NCBI GenBank assembly: GCA_040774885.1
Contig: JAXGTO010000042.1
Span: 1 to 12,622 of the forward strand
Source of the DNA: JAXGTO01 sp040774885
Lineage (GTDB): Bacteria > Actinomycetota > Coriobacteriia > Coriobacteriales > Eggerthellaceae
DNA length: 12,622 nucleotides
Direction: 5' to 3'
A program made the position numbers and the translations under genes. Below are positions 6,844 through 12,622 of this stretch, in pieces (position 1 is the stretch's first letter; every line of letters begins with the position of its first letter). The notes beneath the pieces are model-generated. The model saw nothing but the letters and a program-made list of their open reading frames with translations, did no database searches and was not told the origin of the DNA.

Positions 6844-6880
6844 GCGCTTGCGCCTTCTAGGGCGTGGGCGCTTTTCTTTT
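6844..6880 (+). terminator. rho-independent terminator without an obvious upstream gene
   Basis: Bases 6844-6871 fold into an 11-bp stem (outer GCGC with GCGC, three G-U pairs, inner GCGCC-type pairs) around a 6-base loop, directly followed by TTTTCTTTT. The T-tract is only on the plus-strand side, so it ends rightward transcripts. The nearest rightward gene is tRNA-Arg, over 1 kb upstream, which suggests an unannotated transcript or a lost gene. Confidence 0.85.
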
Positions 6881-6950
6881 AGCAAGGGCATGAGCGCCCA
6901 GTCCGCGCTGTGAGAGGGGTCGCTTATCCTGCTGATTGCACATTCCTGCC

Positions 6951-7001
6951 CTGCCTCCGCCCGTTCGCAGGCGGTCGCAGCGGGCGATGCCGACTCGCAG
7001 T
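6951..7001 (+). repeat. 51-bp dispersed repeat, copy 2
   Basis: This is the second copy of the element at 5849-5899 (48 of 51 identical, all differences transitions). It lies about 40 bp beyond the LRR gene stop. Both complementary pairs are preserved: the change A to G in the inner arm turns a U-A pair into U-G rather than breaking the stem. Confidence 0.8.
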
Positions 7002-7041
7002 GTTCGGGCTTGCTTCCCACTCCGCATTCGATAGTTCTCCG

Positions 7042-8847
7042 CTATAAAGAAAAACGGGTGTGCAGGTCGGGAGCTTGGGCAAAATGGTCGCGTCGATATG
7101 CCATCAAGAACAGCGCGCAATCGGTTCGCTGCGCCCGCCTCATCAGGTCGGAGGCGCGATCGATATTATCTTCGGTGAAGAATCCCGCTTCCGCCAAGAC
7201 TTCGAGTTGCTGTGGGTCGCCTGCGCGCGCCACTTGGTCGAGCGTCTCCGCTTCCCGCTCGCGCAAAACGGCCGTCATCGCATCCCGATCCGCATCGCTG
7301 AGCGCGAAGGGTGTCTGCAGGCGGGCCAGCAAAGCGCCCACCTTGTCGGGCACGTGCCTTCCCGAGAGCAGCCAGCCGTCATATGCGCGGAAATCGAAGG
7401 GGAGGCCCGCTTCAGCCGCCGCTTCGCCTTCCAGAAAGCACGAGAGCATAACGTCGGAGGGCACGCGGACCACGGCATCGCATCGCTCCAGTCGGCACAG
7501 CAATCCTTCGAAGCAGCCGCGTCCGATTTCTCTCACTGAGGCCGGTATCTCGACGATGTGACGCACAGAGCGCGATCGGAAGCTTCCTTCGCCTACGCTT
7601 TCGAGGGCAGCGGGCAGCTGGAGGGTATGCAATCCCGTGCAGGGGTTGCGCGGCCCGATCCGCTGTATCCCGTCGGACAATGAGAGGGACCCCACGCGTC
7701 GGGGCAAGGCGCCTTCGCGCACCGCGGTAACGGGCAGCCCTTTAACCTGTGCTGGAACCGTGATCGTATCCATAGTTGCCGGCGATCCGACCAATTCCGC
7801 CTGCATGCCGTCAATGTCGAAGTAGAGGCCTTCTTCGGTGCGGACGAAATCACGTCCCAAGGCAACCGGCCGGCCTGTGTTCATCCTTCGCTCCAAATCG
7901 CTGCCGTGCTCGCATGCCCATAGGGTATCAGGGTTCCAAAGCAAGTCGGGATTGGGCTGGGATTCGACGGTTTCGAGCGTTGCGGGGCAGACGACGCATT
8001 CTGGGCCCGGCACTCCGCGCACCCAAGCTCCCGGACCCACGCGGCGCACACCCTGCGCAAGCGTGAGCACGGCGGGGTAAGGATAGCGCTGGAACAGCAG
8101 GGAAGAGCCATCGGCGGTAAGCAGGCTCCCCTCGTTGCTTTCAAAGCGCGGGTTGCTCGGATCTACGATGAACGAAATGCACGGCGCGCTCGAAGCGGAG
8201 CCGCCGCTGAACCTTTGCGCCCCGAATTCCTCGATGGTCTCGGACAGATAGACCGTGCGCACCGAAAGGGCGGAAAGCGCGTCGTCGGCCACGCGGAGCA
8301 AACCTTCGGGCAAGACCAGCAAGCGCACGCCGATGCCGTTGACCTGGCGCGGCCTGAAGGCATTCGCCGCCAGCCCCACAACGGGCTGTCCGTCGATGGA
8401 TGCGGGCACCACCACCACGGCATCGTGCACGGCGTGCCCCAGGTTGCGCACCCACTTGTGGAGGTTGAATTCCACGATGGTCCAGCCGGCTTCACCCTTG
8501 CGTGCGGAAATCATCGGCTGGCTTTCCGTATCGGGTTCGCCGTCCAACCGCACCACCGATTCGGAAGCCGCGGCTGCAAGGCCCTGTTCAAGCGCGTAAC
8601 GCCTTGACGCGGCATCCATGCTCTGGTCGAGATTGCCTGCCTCCAAGAGGCCGAGTCCATCGTTGCGCTTCCCCGGTTTCCATGTTTTGTAGGGGGCTAG
8701 ATGCGGTGCCCAGTTTTCGCCGCTGGCGGCTTGCGGGGTATCGTCTACCGATGCCATGCGAAGGGGGAGGTCGATGGGATTGGAAAGGGCCTGTTCGACA
8801 AGCTTTTCGATATCAGTGGAATTGTCTTCGAACAACGTTGCATTCAT
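7042..8847 (-). CDS. BspA-like leucine-rich-repeat protein, cytosolic
   Basis: The product has 601 residues. I see no signal peptide or membrane segment, so it should be cytosolic. The N-terminal 120 residues are polar and unrecognised. LRR_5/BspA-type repeats follow, around 143-210 (VVVPASIDGQPVVGLAANAF), the classic BspA block FIVDPSNPRFESNEG with SLLTADGSSLLFQRYP after it (226-256), and 360-450 (TVPAQVKGLPVTAVREGAL; IPASVREIGRGCFEG). A helical C-terminal domain (about 495-592) ends in DCALFLMAYRRDHF, resembling an ankyrin-like helical pair. LRR faces usually bind proteins. The start is ATG 8847 with AGGAGG 7 bp upstream; the open frame extends 78 codons further without support. It is divergent from the VWA/MoxR operon across 119 bp, suggesting shared regulation and a joint role. 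The function is unknown. Confidence 0.85.
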   Translation of the reverse strand: MNATLFEDNSTDIEKLVEQALSNPIDLPLRMASVDDTPQAASGENWAPHLAPYKTWKPGKRNDGLGLLEAGNLDQSMDAASRRYALEQGLAAAASESVVRLDGEPDTESQPMISARKGEAGWTIVEFNLHKWVRNLGHAVHDAVVVVPASIDGQPVVGLAANAFRPRQVNGIGVRLLVLPEGLLRVADDALSALSVRTVYLSETIEEFGAQRFSGGSASSAPCISFIVDPSNPRFESNEGSLLTADGSSLLFQRYPYPAVLTLAQGVRRVGPGAWVRGVPGPECVVCPATLETVESQPNPDLLWNPDTLWACEHGSDLERRMNTGRPVALGRDFVRTEEGLYFDIDGMQAELVGSPATMDTITVPAQVKGLPVTAVREGALPRRVGSLSLSDGIQRIGPRNPCTGLHTLQLPAALESVGEGSFRSRSVRHIVEIPASVREIGRGCFEGLLCRLERCDAVVRVPSDVMLSCFLEGEAAAEAGLPFDFRAYDGWLLSGRHVPDKVGALLARLQTPFALSDADRDAMTAVLREREAETLDQVARAGDPQQLEVLAEAGFFTEDNIDRASDLMRRAQRTDCALFLMAYRRDHFAQAPDLHTRFSL

Positions 8848-8892
8848 CCGTCGGCCTCCTGTCCTGTGCCGCAATCGCGTTTTGCAGGGAAG

Positions 8893-8921
8893 TTTACCAC
8901 CTTGCGCCCCCGTGCTACACT
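8893..8921 (+). promoter_or_regulatory. promoter of the VWA-MoxR operon
   Basis: TTTACC (8893-8898) and TACACT (8916-8921) are 17 bp apart, with a TG at 8913-8914 making an extended -10. A start near 8928 would leave a leader of about 40 bases. It lies in the 119-bp divergent gap, where I found no clear promoter for the LRR gene. Confidence 0.55.
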
Positions 8922-8966
8922 GCGCTCGATATAGCGCCGCCTTGTGGTCGGAAGGGAGTGACGAAG

Positions 8967-10517
8967 ATGGATATTCGCAGCGTTTTGCCTGATGAAGCGC
9001 AACGGTCGATCGAATCGCTCGCCCGTGATGCCATCGAGTCGTCGCGCAATGCCGTGTTGGTGAACCTTCGATTCCTTGCAAGGTCCATGACGCTGCTTCC
9101 GTCCGTAGCTGCGGATGGATACTCTTTGGCGACCGACGGCCGCCGGCTCATCTACGGGCCGCGCGATTTCCTCGGCAGGTATGCCGCCAGTCCTCAGCAG
9201 GCCGCGCGCGATTGCCTTCACACGCTGCTCCATTGCGTGTTCTTGCATCCGTTCATCGACCATATCGAGCGTCCTGCCGTGTGGGATGCGGCATGCGATA
9301 TCGCCGTCGAGTCGGTCATCGATGAACTTGATTTGGCGGTATGCCGATGCCCGCGCCAGCAGGACCATGCGGCGCAGGTGCATCGCTTGAAAGAAGCGGT
9401 CGATCCTTTCACGGCCGAAAAGCTCTACCGCCATTTGTGCGATTCGGACATCGACGATGATGCCGTCTCTGCGTTGCGCGCCGGATTCTACGCTGACGAC
9501 CATGCGCTGTGGTATCGCATTGCGGTCGGCAAAGGCGATGACGCCTCCACTGCCCCTGGCGATGGGGAGGCGGCCCAGGGCCAGGGCATGGCCCCGGGCA
9601 AGGCCGGAACGCATGATGGTAAGCGCCCTGAAGATCGCGAGCACCGTTCGCGTTCGCAACAAGGGCATGCGCCCGATACCATGAAGGAACAGCCCGAAAA
9701 CGCCCGCCCTGCCGCTGGCGAGCGCCACGCCGACACCATCACGCTCGATCGCTCTCGCGAACGCTGGAAGAATGCCGCCTACGAAATGGGCGTCGAGCTC
9801 GACACCTTTGCCAAGCTTTGGGGATCCCAGGGTGCCGGCCTTTCGATGATGCTGCGCCAGGCCACGCGAGACCACCAGGATTACGGCGAGTTCCTCCGCA
9901 AGTTCGCGGTCAACGGCGAGCATATGCGGCTGAGCCCCGATGAATTCGACTACGGCTATTACTGTTATGGGCTTTCGCTTTACGGCGACATGCCGCTCAT
10001 CGAGCCCGTGGAGTATGTGGAAGAGCGGCGCATCCGCGATTTCGTCATCGCCATCGACACGTCGGCTTCCACCAAAGACGAGCTGGTCCATCGATTCTTG
10101 GCTAAGACCTACGGCATCCTCCATCAAAGCGGAGGGTTCTTCCAGCGCGCCAACATCTACATCATCCAATGCGATGCCCAAATCGCCGACGTGGTCCATG
10201 TTGCATCGCCGGAAGAATTCGACGAGTATCTTGCGCATATGGAGGTCAAGGGTCTCGGCGGCACCGACTTCAGGCCGGTGTTCGAATACGTCGACGGTCT
10301 CATCGACCAAGGCGAGCTCCAGAACATGGCGGGGCTCGTCTATTTCACCGACGGGCAGGGCACTTATCCTGCCGTCAAACCTGCCTACGATGCGGCTTTC
10401 GTCTTCGTCGACGATTGGCGCGCGGCCCAGCGCGTTCCTTCCTGGGCCATGACGTTGGAACTGGATTCAAGCGATATCGAGGGGTTCGCCCCTCCTGTCC
10501 AAGGAGATCGAACATGA
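8967..10517 (+). CDS. VWA-domain protein with N-terminal metallopeptidase-like domain (DUF2201 type)
   Basis: The product has 516 residues. The N-terminal part (about 1-180) resembles the putative metallopeptidase domain of VWA-like proteins. CLHTLLHCVFLHPF (83-96) sits where an HExxH helix is expected but reads H85-T-L-L-H89, and WDAACDIAVE (106-115) matches the downstream conserved segment. A hydrophilic Gly/Ala/Glu-rich linker covers about 190-255. The C-terminal VWA domain has a complete MIDAS metal site: D364-T-S366-A-S368, T433 (in GGTDF) and D462 (in YFTDGQG). Such proteins pair with MoxR ATPases, as ViaA does with RavA. The start is ATG 8967, 8 bp after GGAAGGGAG; the open frame reaches back to 8502 but overlaps the LRR gene antisense. 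Its stop overlaps the ATPase start as ATGA, indicating translational coupling. The substrate is unknown. Confidence 0.88.
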   Translation: MDIRSVLPDEAQRSIESLARDAIESSRNAVLVNLRFLARSMTLLPSVAADGYSLATDGRRLIYGPRDFLGRYAASPQQAARDCLHTLLHCVFLHPFIDHIERPAVWDAACDIAVESVIDELDLAVCRCPRQQDHAAQVHRLKEAVDPFTAEKLYRHLCDSDIDDDAVSALRAGFYADDHALWYRIAVGKGDDASTAPGDGEAAQGQGMAPGKAGTHDGKRPEDREHRSRSQQGHAPDTMKEQPENARPAAGERHADTITLDRSRERWKNAAYEMGVELDTFAKLWGSQGAGLSMMLRQATRDHQDYGEFLRKFAVNGEHMRLSPDEFDYGYYCYGLSLYGDMPLIEPVEYVEERRIRDFVIAIDTSASTKDELVHRFLAKTYGILHQSGGFFQRANIYIIQCDAQIADVVHVASPEEFDEYLAHMEVKGLGGTDFRPVFEYVDGLIDQGELQNMAGLVYFTDGQGTYPAVKPAYDAAFVFVDDWRAAQRVPSWAMTLELDSSDIEGFAPPVQGDRT

Positions 10518-12106
10518 ACATCAAGCAAGCCAAAGAGCAAATCGCCAATGCCATGCAAGCGTATTTTACCAAGGGAGAATACGGCGGTTTCGCCATTCCC
10601 CAGCAACGGCAGCGGCCGGTGTTCTTGCTGGGTGCGCCCGGTATCGGCAAGACGGCCATCATGGAGCAGATCGCTTCAGAGCTCGATGTCGGATTCATCT
10701 CGTATTCCATGACCCACCATACGCGCCAAAGCGCTTTGGGCCTGCCGTTCATCGCCACGCGCACCTACGATGGCGTGGAGCAGCGCGTCTCCGAATACAC
10801 CATGAGCGAGATAATCGCCGCGGTGAATGACCTGATTGCCGCCACGGGCAAGGATGAAGGCATCCTGTTCTTGGACGAGATCAACTGCGTCAGCGAAACG
10901 CTCACGCCCGCCATCCTCCAATTCTTGCAGTACAAGACATTCGGGCGCCATCGCCTTCCCGAAGGATGGATCGTGGTGACGGCGGGCAATCCCCCCGAAT
11001 ACAATCGTTCCACCCACGACTTCGACATCGCAACCTGGGACCGGCTCAAGCGCATCGACGTCGAGCCGGATTTCGAGGTATGGCGTGAATATGCCTGCGA
11101 TACCGGGGTGCATCCCGCCGTCATCGCCTATCTGCAGGCAAAACCTGACGATTTCTGCGTGGTGGAGAGTACCGTCGACGGCAAGGCGTTCGTCACGGCC
11201 CGCGGGTGGGACGATCTGTCCCAGATGATGAAGATCTACGAGCGCATCGATCTGCCCATCGACGAGGACCTCATTGCCCAGTATTTGCAGCATGATCGCA
11301 TCGCCAAGCGCTTTGCCACGTATTACGAGCTTTTCCGCACGTATCGCAGCGAATACCGCATCGATGCCATCTTGTCGGGCGATGCCGACGACGAATTGGT
11401 CCAGCGTGCGAAGGATGCAGGGTTCGACGAGCGGGTGGCTCTGGTCGGATTGATCATGGATGCGCTGGGCTGCCGTTTGGAAAACGCGGTAAAGCGCCAG
11501 ACGGTGGTAGAGCGCATCCACGCGGCAATGGAACAAGTGCGCGATGATTCGACGGCTTCCCATGGACAAGACGACATACGGCCGCAGTGCCGCAAGGCGG
11601 TCGATGATTTCGATGGGGAAGTGCAACGCCGCACGGCGGCCGGCGCCCTCATGCCCGGCGATCGCGATATCGTCATGCAGGCACGTGCGTTTTTCGCCCA
11701 GATGGAAAGCTCCGCTGCCCCCGTATCGCTTGACGAAGCTCGTTCGCGCTTTGCCGCCTGCGTCGATGAACTCGACGATTTGGCAGCTTCCGTTTCCGGT
11801 GCGCTCGGCGCCTCATTCACGTTTTGCGAAGATGCGTTCGACGAAGGGCAGGAAATGCTGCTTTTGGTGACGGATTTGGCAGCAAATCGGGCGGGCATGG
11901 CCTTTATCAACGAGCAGGGATGCCCGCAGTTCTTCGTTCACAGCAAGAAACTGCTCTTCAATGAGCGCGGCCGGGACATCTTGGGTCGAATGGATGATCT
12001 GGGTTTGTTGGATGCAGATGGACGGCCGACGGATGCCGCGCACTTGGATATCGCCGGGCAAGATGCCGACGAATTTGGCGCGGAGGACGGCTCTGCGGGG
12101 GAATGA
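10514..12106 (+). CDS. MoxR-type AAA+ ATPase
   Basis: The product has 530 residues. The AAA+ core is at about 35-200: Walker A GAPGIGKT (40-47), Walker B ILFLDE (117-122), sensor 1 asparagine N159 in TAGNPPEYN, and WDRLKRID with arginines R177 and R180 as finger candidates. The phrase FLDEINCVSETLTPAILQFL is typical of MoxR/dynein-related ATPases. The C-terminal half is helical and ends in a domain (about 440-500) followed by an acidic Asp/Glu/Gly tail. MoxR proteins use ATP to remodel complexes or insert cofactors together with a VWA partner, which is encoded immediately upstream with a 4-bp overlap and AAGGAG 7 bp before this ATG. The open frame starts earlier (10169), but that part lies inside the VWA gene. 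No clear terminator follows before arcA. Confidence 0.92.
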   Translation: MNIKQAKEQIANAMQAYFTKGEYGGFAIPQQRQRPVFLLGAPGIGKTAIMEQIASELDVGFISYSMTHHTRQSALGLPFIATRTYDGVEQRVSEYTMSEIIAAVNDLIAATGKDEGILFLDEINCVSETLTPAILQFLQYKTFGRHRLPEGWIVVTAGNPPEYNRSTHDFDIATWDRLKRIDVEPDFEVWREYACDTGVHPAVIAYLQAKPDDFCVVESTVDGKAFVTARGWDDLSQMMKIYERIDLPIDEDLIAQYLQHDRIAKRFATYYELFRTYRSEYRIDAILSGDADDELVQRAKDAGFDERVALVGLIMDALGCRLENAVKRQTVVERIHAAMEQVRDDSTASHGQDDIRPQCRKAVDDFDGEVQRRTAAGALMPGDRDIVMQARAFFAQMESSAAPVSLDEARSRFAACVDELDDLAASVSGALGASFTFCEDAFDEGQEMLLLVTDLAANRAGMAFINEQGCPQFFVHSKKLLFNERGRDILGRMDDLGLLDADGRPTDAAHLDIAGQDADEFGAEDGSAGE

Positions 12107-12153
12107 ACGTTGGTTTTGCATGGGGGCATCGTAACGTATGCAAAAAAATGAAT

Positions 12154-12184
12154 ATTGACAAATCAAATCGTTTGGCATGTCAAT
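12154..12184. promoter_or_regulatory. 31-bp palindrome, probable operator
   Basis: ATTGACA (12154-12160) and TGTCAAT (12178-12184) are perfect arms. CAAA (12164-12167) and TTTG (12171-12174) form an inner dyad about the same centre at 12169, so 22 of 30 flanking bases are symmetric. It includes TTGACA, a perfect -35 hexamer, but no matching -10 follows at the right distance. It may bind a dimeric regulator of arcA; the regulator is not identifiable. Confidence 0.5.
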
Positions 12185-12433
12185 TTGCAAAACCCCTGTT
12201 TAGAGTTGTTTCCCCAGTTCGCAGTTGGATTGATGAACCGCTTGCCGATTCTTTTCGAATCGTTGAATCAGCTATTGTCAACTACCGCTTACCGACAAAT
12301 ACAACCGTTAACGATGCTTATAAAATTTTTTTACCTTAGTTTTTCCCCGACAGTTGCTTTTGGATTCCCCCCGTGCAATGGTGGCGATGCAAACCGAAAT
12401 CGGCCCTGGGAGAGAGGGCTGATTCGACAAAAT

Positions 12434-12473
12434 GCATAAACGGCTCAGCGCCGTGCGCATGTTCCGTTTGTGC
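12434..12473 (+). promoter_or_regulatory. arcA leader stem-loop
   Basis: GCATAAACGG (12434-12443) pairs with CCGTTTGTGC (12464-12473), a 10-bp stem with one G-U pair. The loop holds a second hairpin GCGC-CGT-GCGC (12448-12458). The structure ends 12 bp before the GGGAGG ribosome binding site, where it could affect translation or mRNA stability. Confidence 0.45.
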
Positions 12474-12496
12474 CCGACTTCGAAAGGGAGGGTTTC

Positions 12497-12622
12497 ATGG
12501 CTGGAGTCAACGTCAAAAGCGAGATCGGACCGCTGAAGAAGGTCATCCTGCATCGCCCCGGCAAGGAGCTGCTCAACCTGACGCCGAACACGCTCGAGGA
12601 GCTGCTGTTCGACGACATCCCG
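12497..12622 (+). CDS. arcA: arginine deiminase (partial, N-terminus)
   Basis: The first 42 residues of arginine deiminase are visible before the window ends. This enzyme hydrolyses arginine to citrulline and ammonia, the first step of the arginine deiminase pathway that gives ATP by way of carbamoyl phosphate. The segments SEIGPLKKVILHRPGKEL and NLTPNTLEELLFDDIP match the conserved family N-terminus. The catalytic residues lie beyond the edge. The start is ATG 12497 with GGGAGG 5 bp upstream. Partner genes (ornithine carbamoyltransferase, carbamate kinase, arginine/ornithine antiporter) would be expected to the right but cannot be seen. The dyad-rich upstream region suggests regulated expression. 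Confidence 0.93.
   Translation, partial: MAGVNVKSEIGPLKKVILHRPGKELLNLTPNTLEELLFDDIP

Larger units (their letters stand above)
5820..7041. other. gene-poor repeat-rich intergenic region
   Basis: About 1.2 kb lies between tRNA-Arg and the LRR gene end with no convincing gene. Short open frames (for example 6108-6422 and 6190-6555) run through tandem repeats whose 70-bp period is not a multiple of three, lack ribosome binding sites, and have no recognisable protein features. The stretch holds the repeats listed separately, several perfect short dyads (for example GCGTA-CTA-TACGC at 6488-6500), and one strong terminator. It looks like the decayed remains of a mobile or duplicated sequence, possibly with a small RNA. 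Confidence 0.6.
12107..12496. other. control region and leader of arcA
   Basis: These 390 bp are AT-richer than the genes and crowded with dyads. Besides the two features listed separately there are TTTTGCAT/ATGCAAAA (12114-12121 with 12138-12145), which lacks a T-tract and so is not a terminator. There is also CGATTC-TTTTC-GAATCG (12246-12262), and GGCCCT/AGGGCT (12402-12420). A possible extended -10 (TGC before TTATAA, around 12315-12323) has no good -35. Short open frames here lack ribosome binding sites and are not called. The arrangement suggests regulated transcription of arcA. Confidence 0.5.

Noticed and set aside
8502..8966. Longer N-terminus for the VWA protein
   Set aside because: It would overlap the LRR gene antisense by over 300 bp; ATG 8967 has a strong ribosome binding site and a promoter just upstream.
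8848..9081. Longer N-terminus for the LRR protein
   Set aside because: It would run antisense into the VWA gene; ATG 8847 has an excellent AGGAGG.
8844..10310. 488-codon open frame antisense to the VWA gene
   Set aside because: It mirrors a gene with clear domains, has no family features or ribosome binding site, and arises from GC-rich codon bias.
10676..11626. 316-codon antisense frame in the ATPase gene
   Set aside because: It lies opposite the Walker motifs of a convincing AAA+ gene and has no recognisable protein character.
12114..12145. Terminator of the VWA-MoxR operon
   Set aside because: The TTTTGCAT/ATGCAAAA stem is followed by A residues, not T, on the plus strand, and by no T-run on the minus strand.
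12103..12439. Small open frames between the ATPase and arcA
   Set aside because: They have no ribosome binding site and span dyad-rich regulatory sequence.

Overview
The window carries ordinary bacterial housekeeping and accessory genes at moderate to high GC (estimated by eye, not computed). Proteins read cleanly with ATG or GTG starts behind strong GGAGG-type ribosome binding sites. An arginine deiminase gene at the right edge, a biotin-scavenging birA-bioY pair, and the general protein style suggest an anaerobic high-GC Gram-positive such as a Coriobacteriia/Eggerthellaceae member (Slackia-like). That placement is an inference and is not proven by the window.

Layout, left to right. Positions 1-145 hold a possible 3' end of an upstream gene and a UUCG hairpin. 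A LysR regulator (+, 146-1030) converges on a membrane-anchored family 2 glycosyltransferase (-, 1027-1995), and their stop codons overlap. Next is a Uup-type ABC-F ATPase (-, 2088-3887). Divergent from it is a biotin operon: birA (4073-5047) overlapping bioY (5038-5634). The region between uup and birA holds a near-perfect BirA operator that overlaps the -35 box of a good promoter. A tRNA-Arg(TCT) follows at 5743-5819.

Positions 5820-7041 contain no convincing gene. This stretch is a patchwork of decayed repeats: two copies of a 51-bp element at its ends, about 3.5 copies of a degenerate 70-bp tandem repeat, a 50-bp tandem repeat and smaller duplications. It also has a strong rho-independent terminator (6844-6880) with no visible gene in front of it.

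The right half holds the most interesting locus. A BspA-like leucine-rich-repeat protein without a signal peptide (-, 7042-8847) is divergent from a two-gene operon: a metallopeptidase-like/VWA protein (8967-10517) overlapping by ATGA a MoxR-type AAA+ ATPase (10514-12106). MoxR and VWA proteins are known to act as chaperone-like pairs. The LRR protein is a plausible substrate-recognition or regulatory partner, but the function is unknown.

The last 390 bp before arcA (12497 to edge) are a dyad-rich control region and leader: a 31-bp palindrome, several inverted repeats and a 10-bp stem just ahead of the arcA ribosome binding site. Only the first 42 residues of arcA lie in the window.
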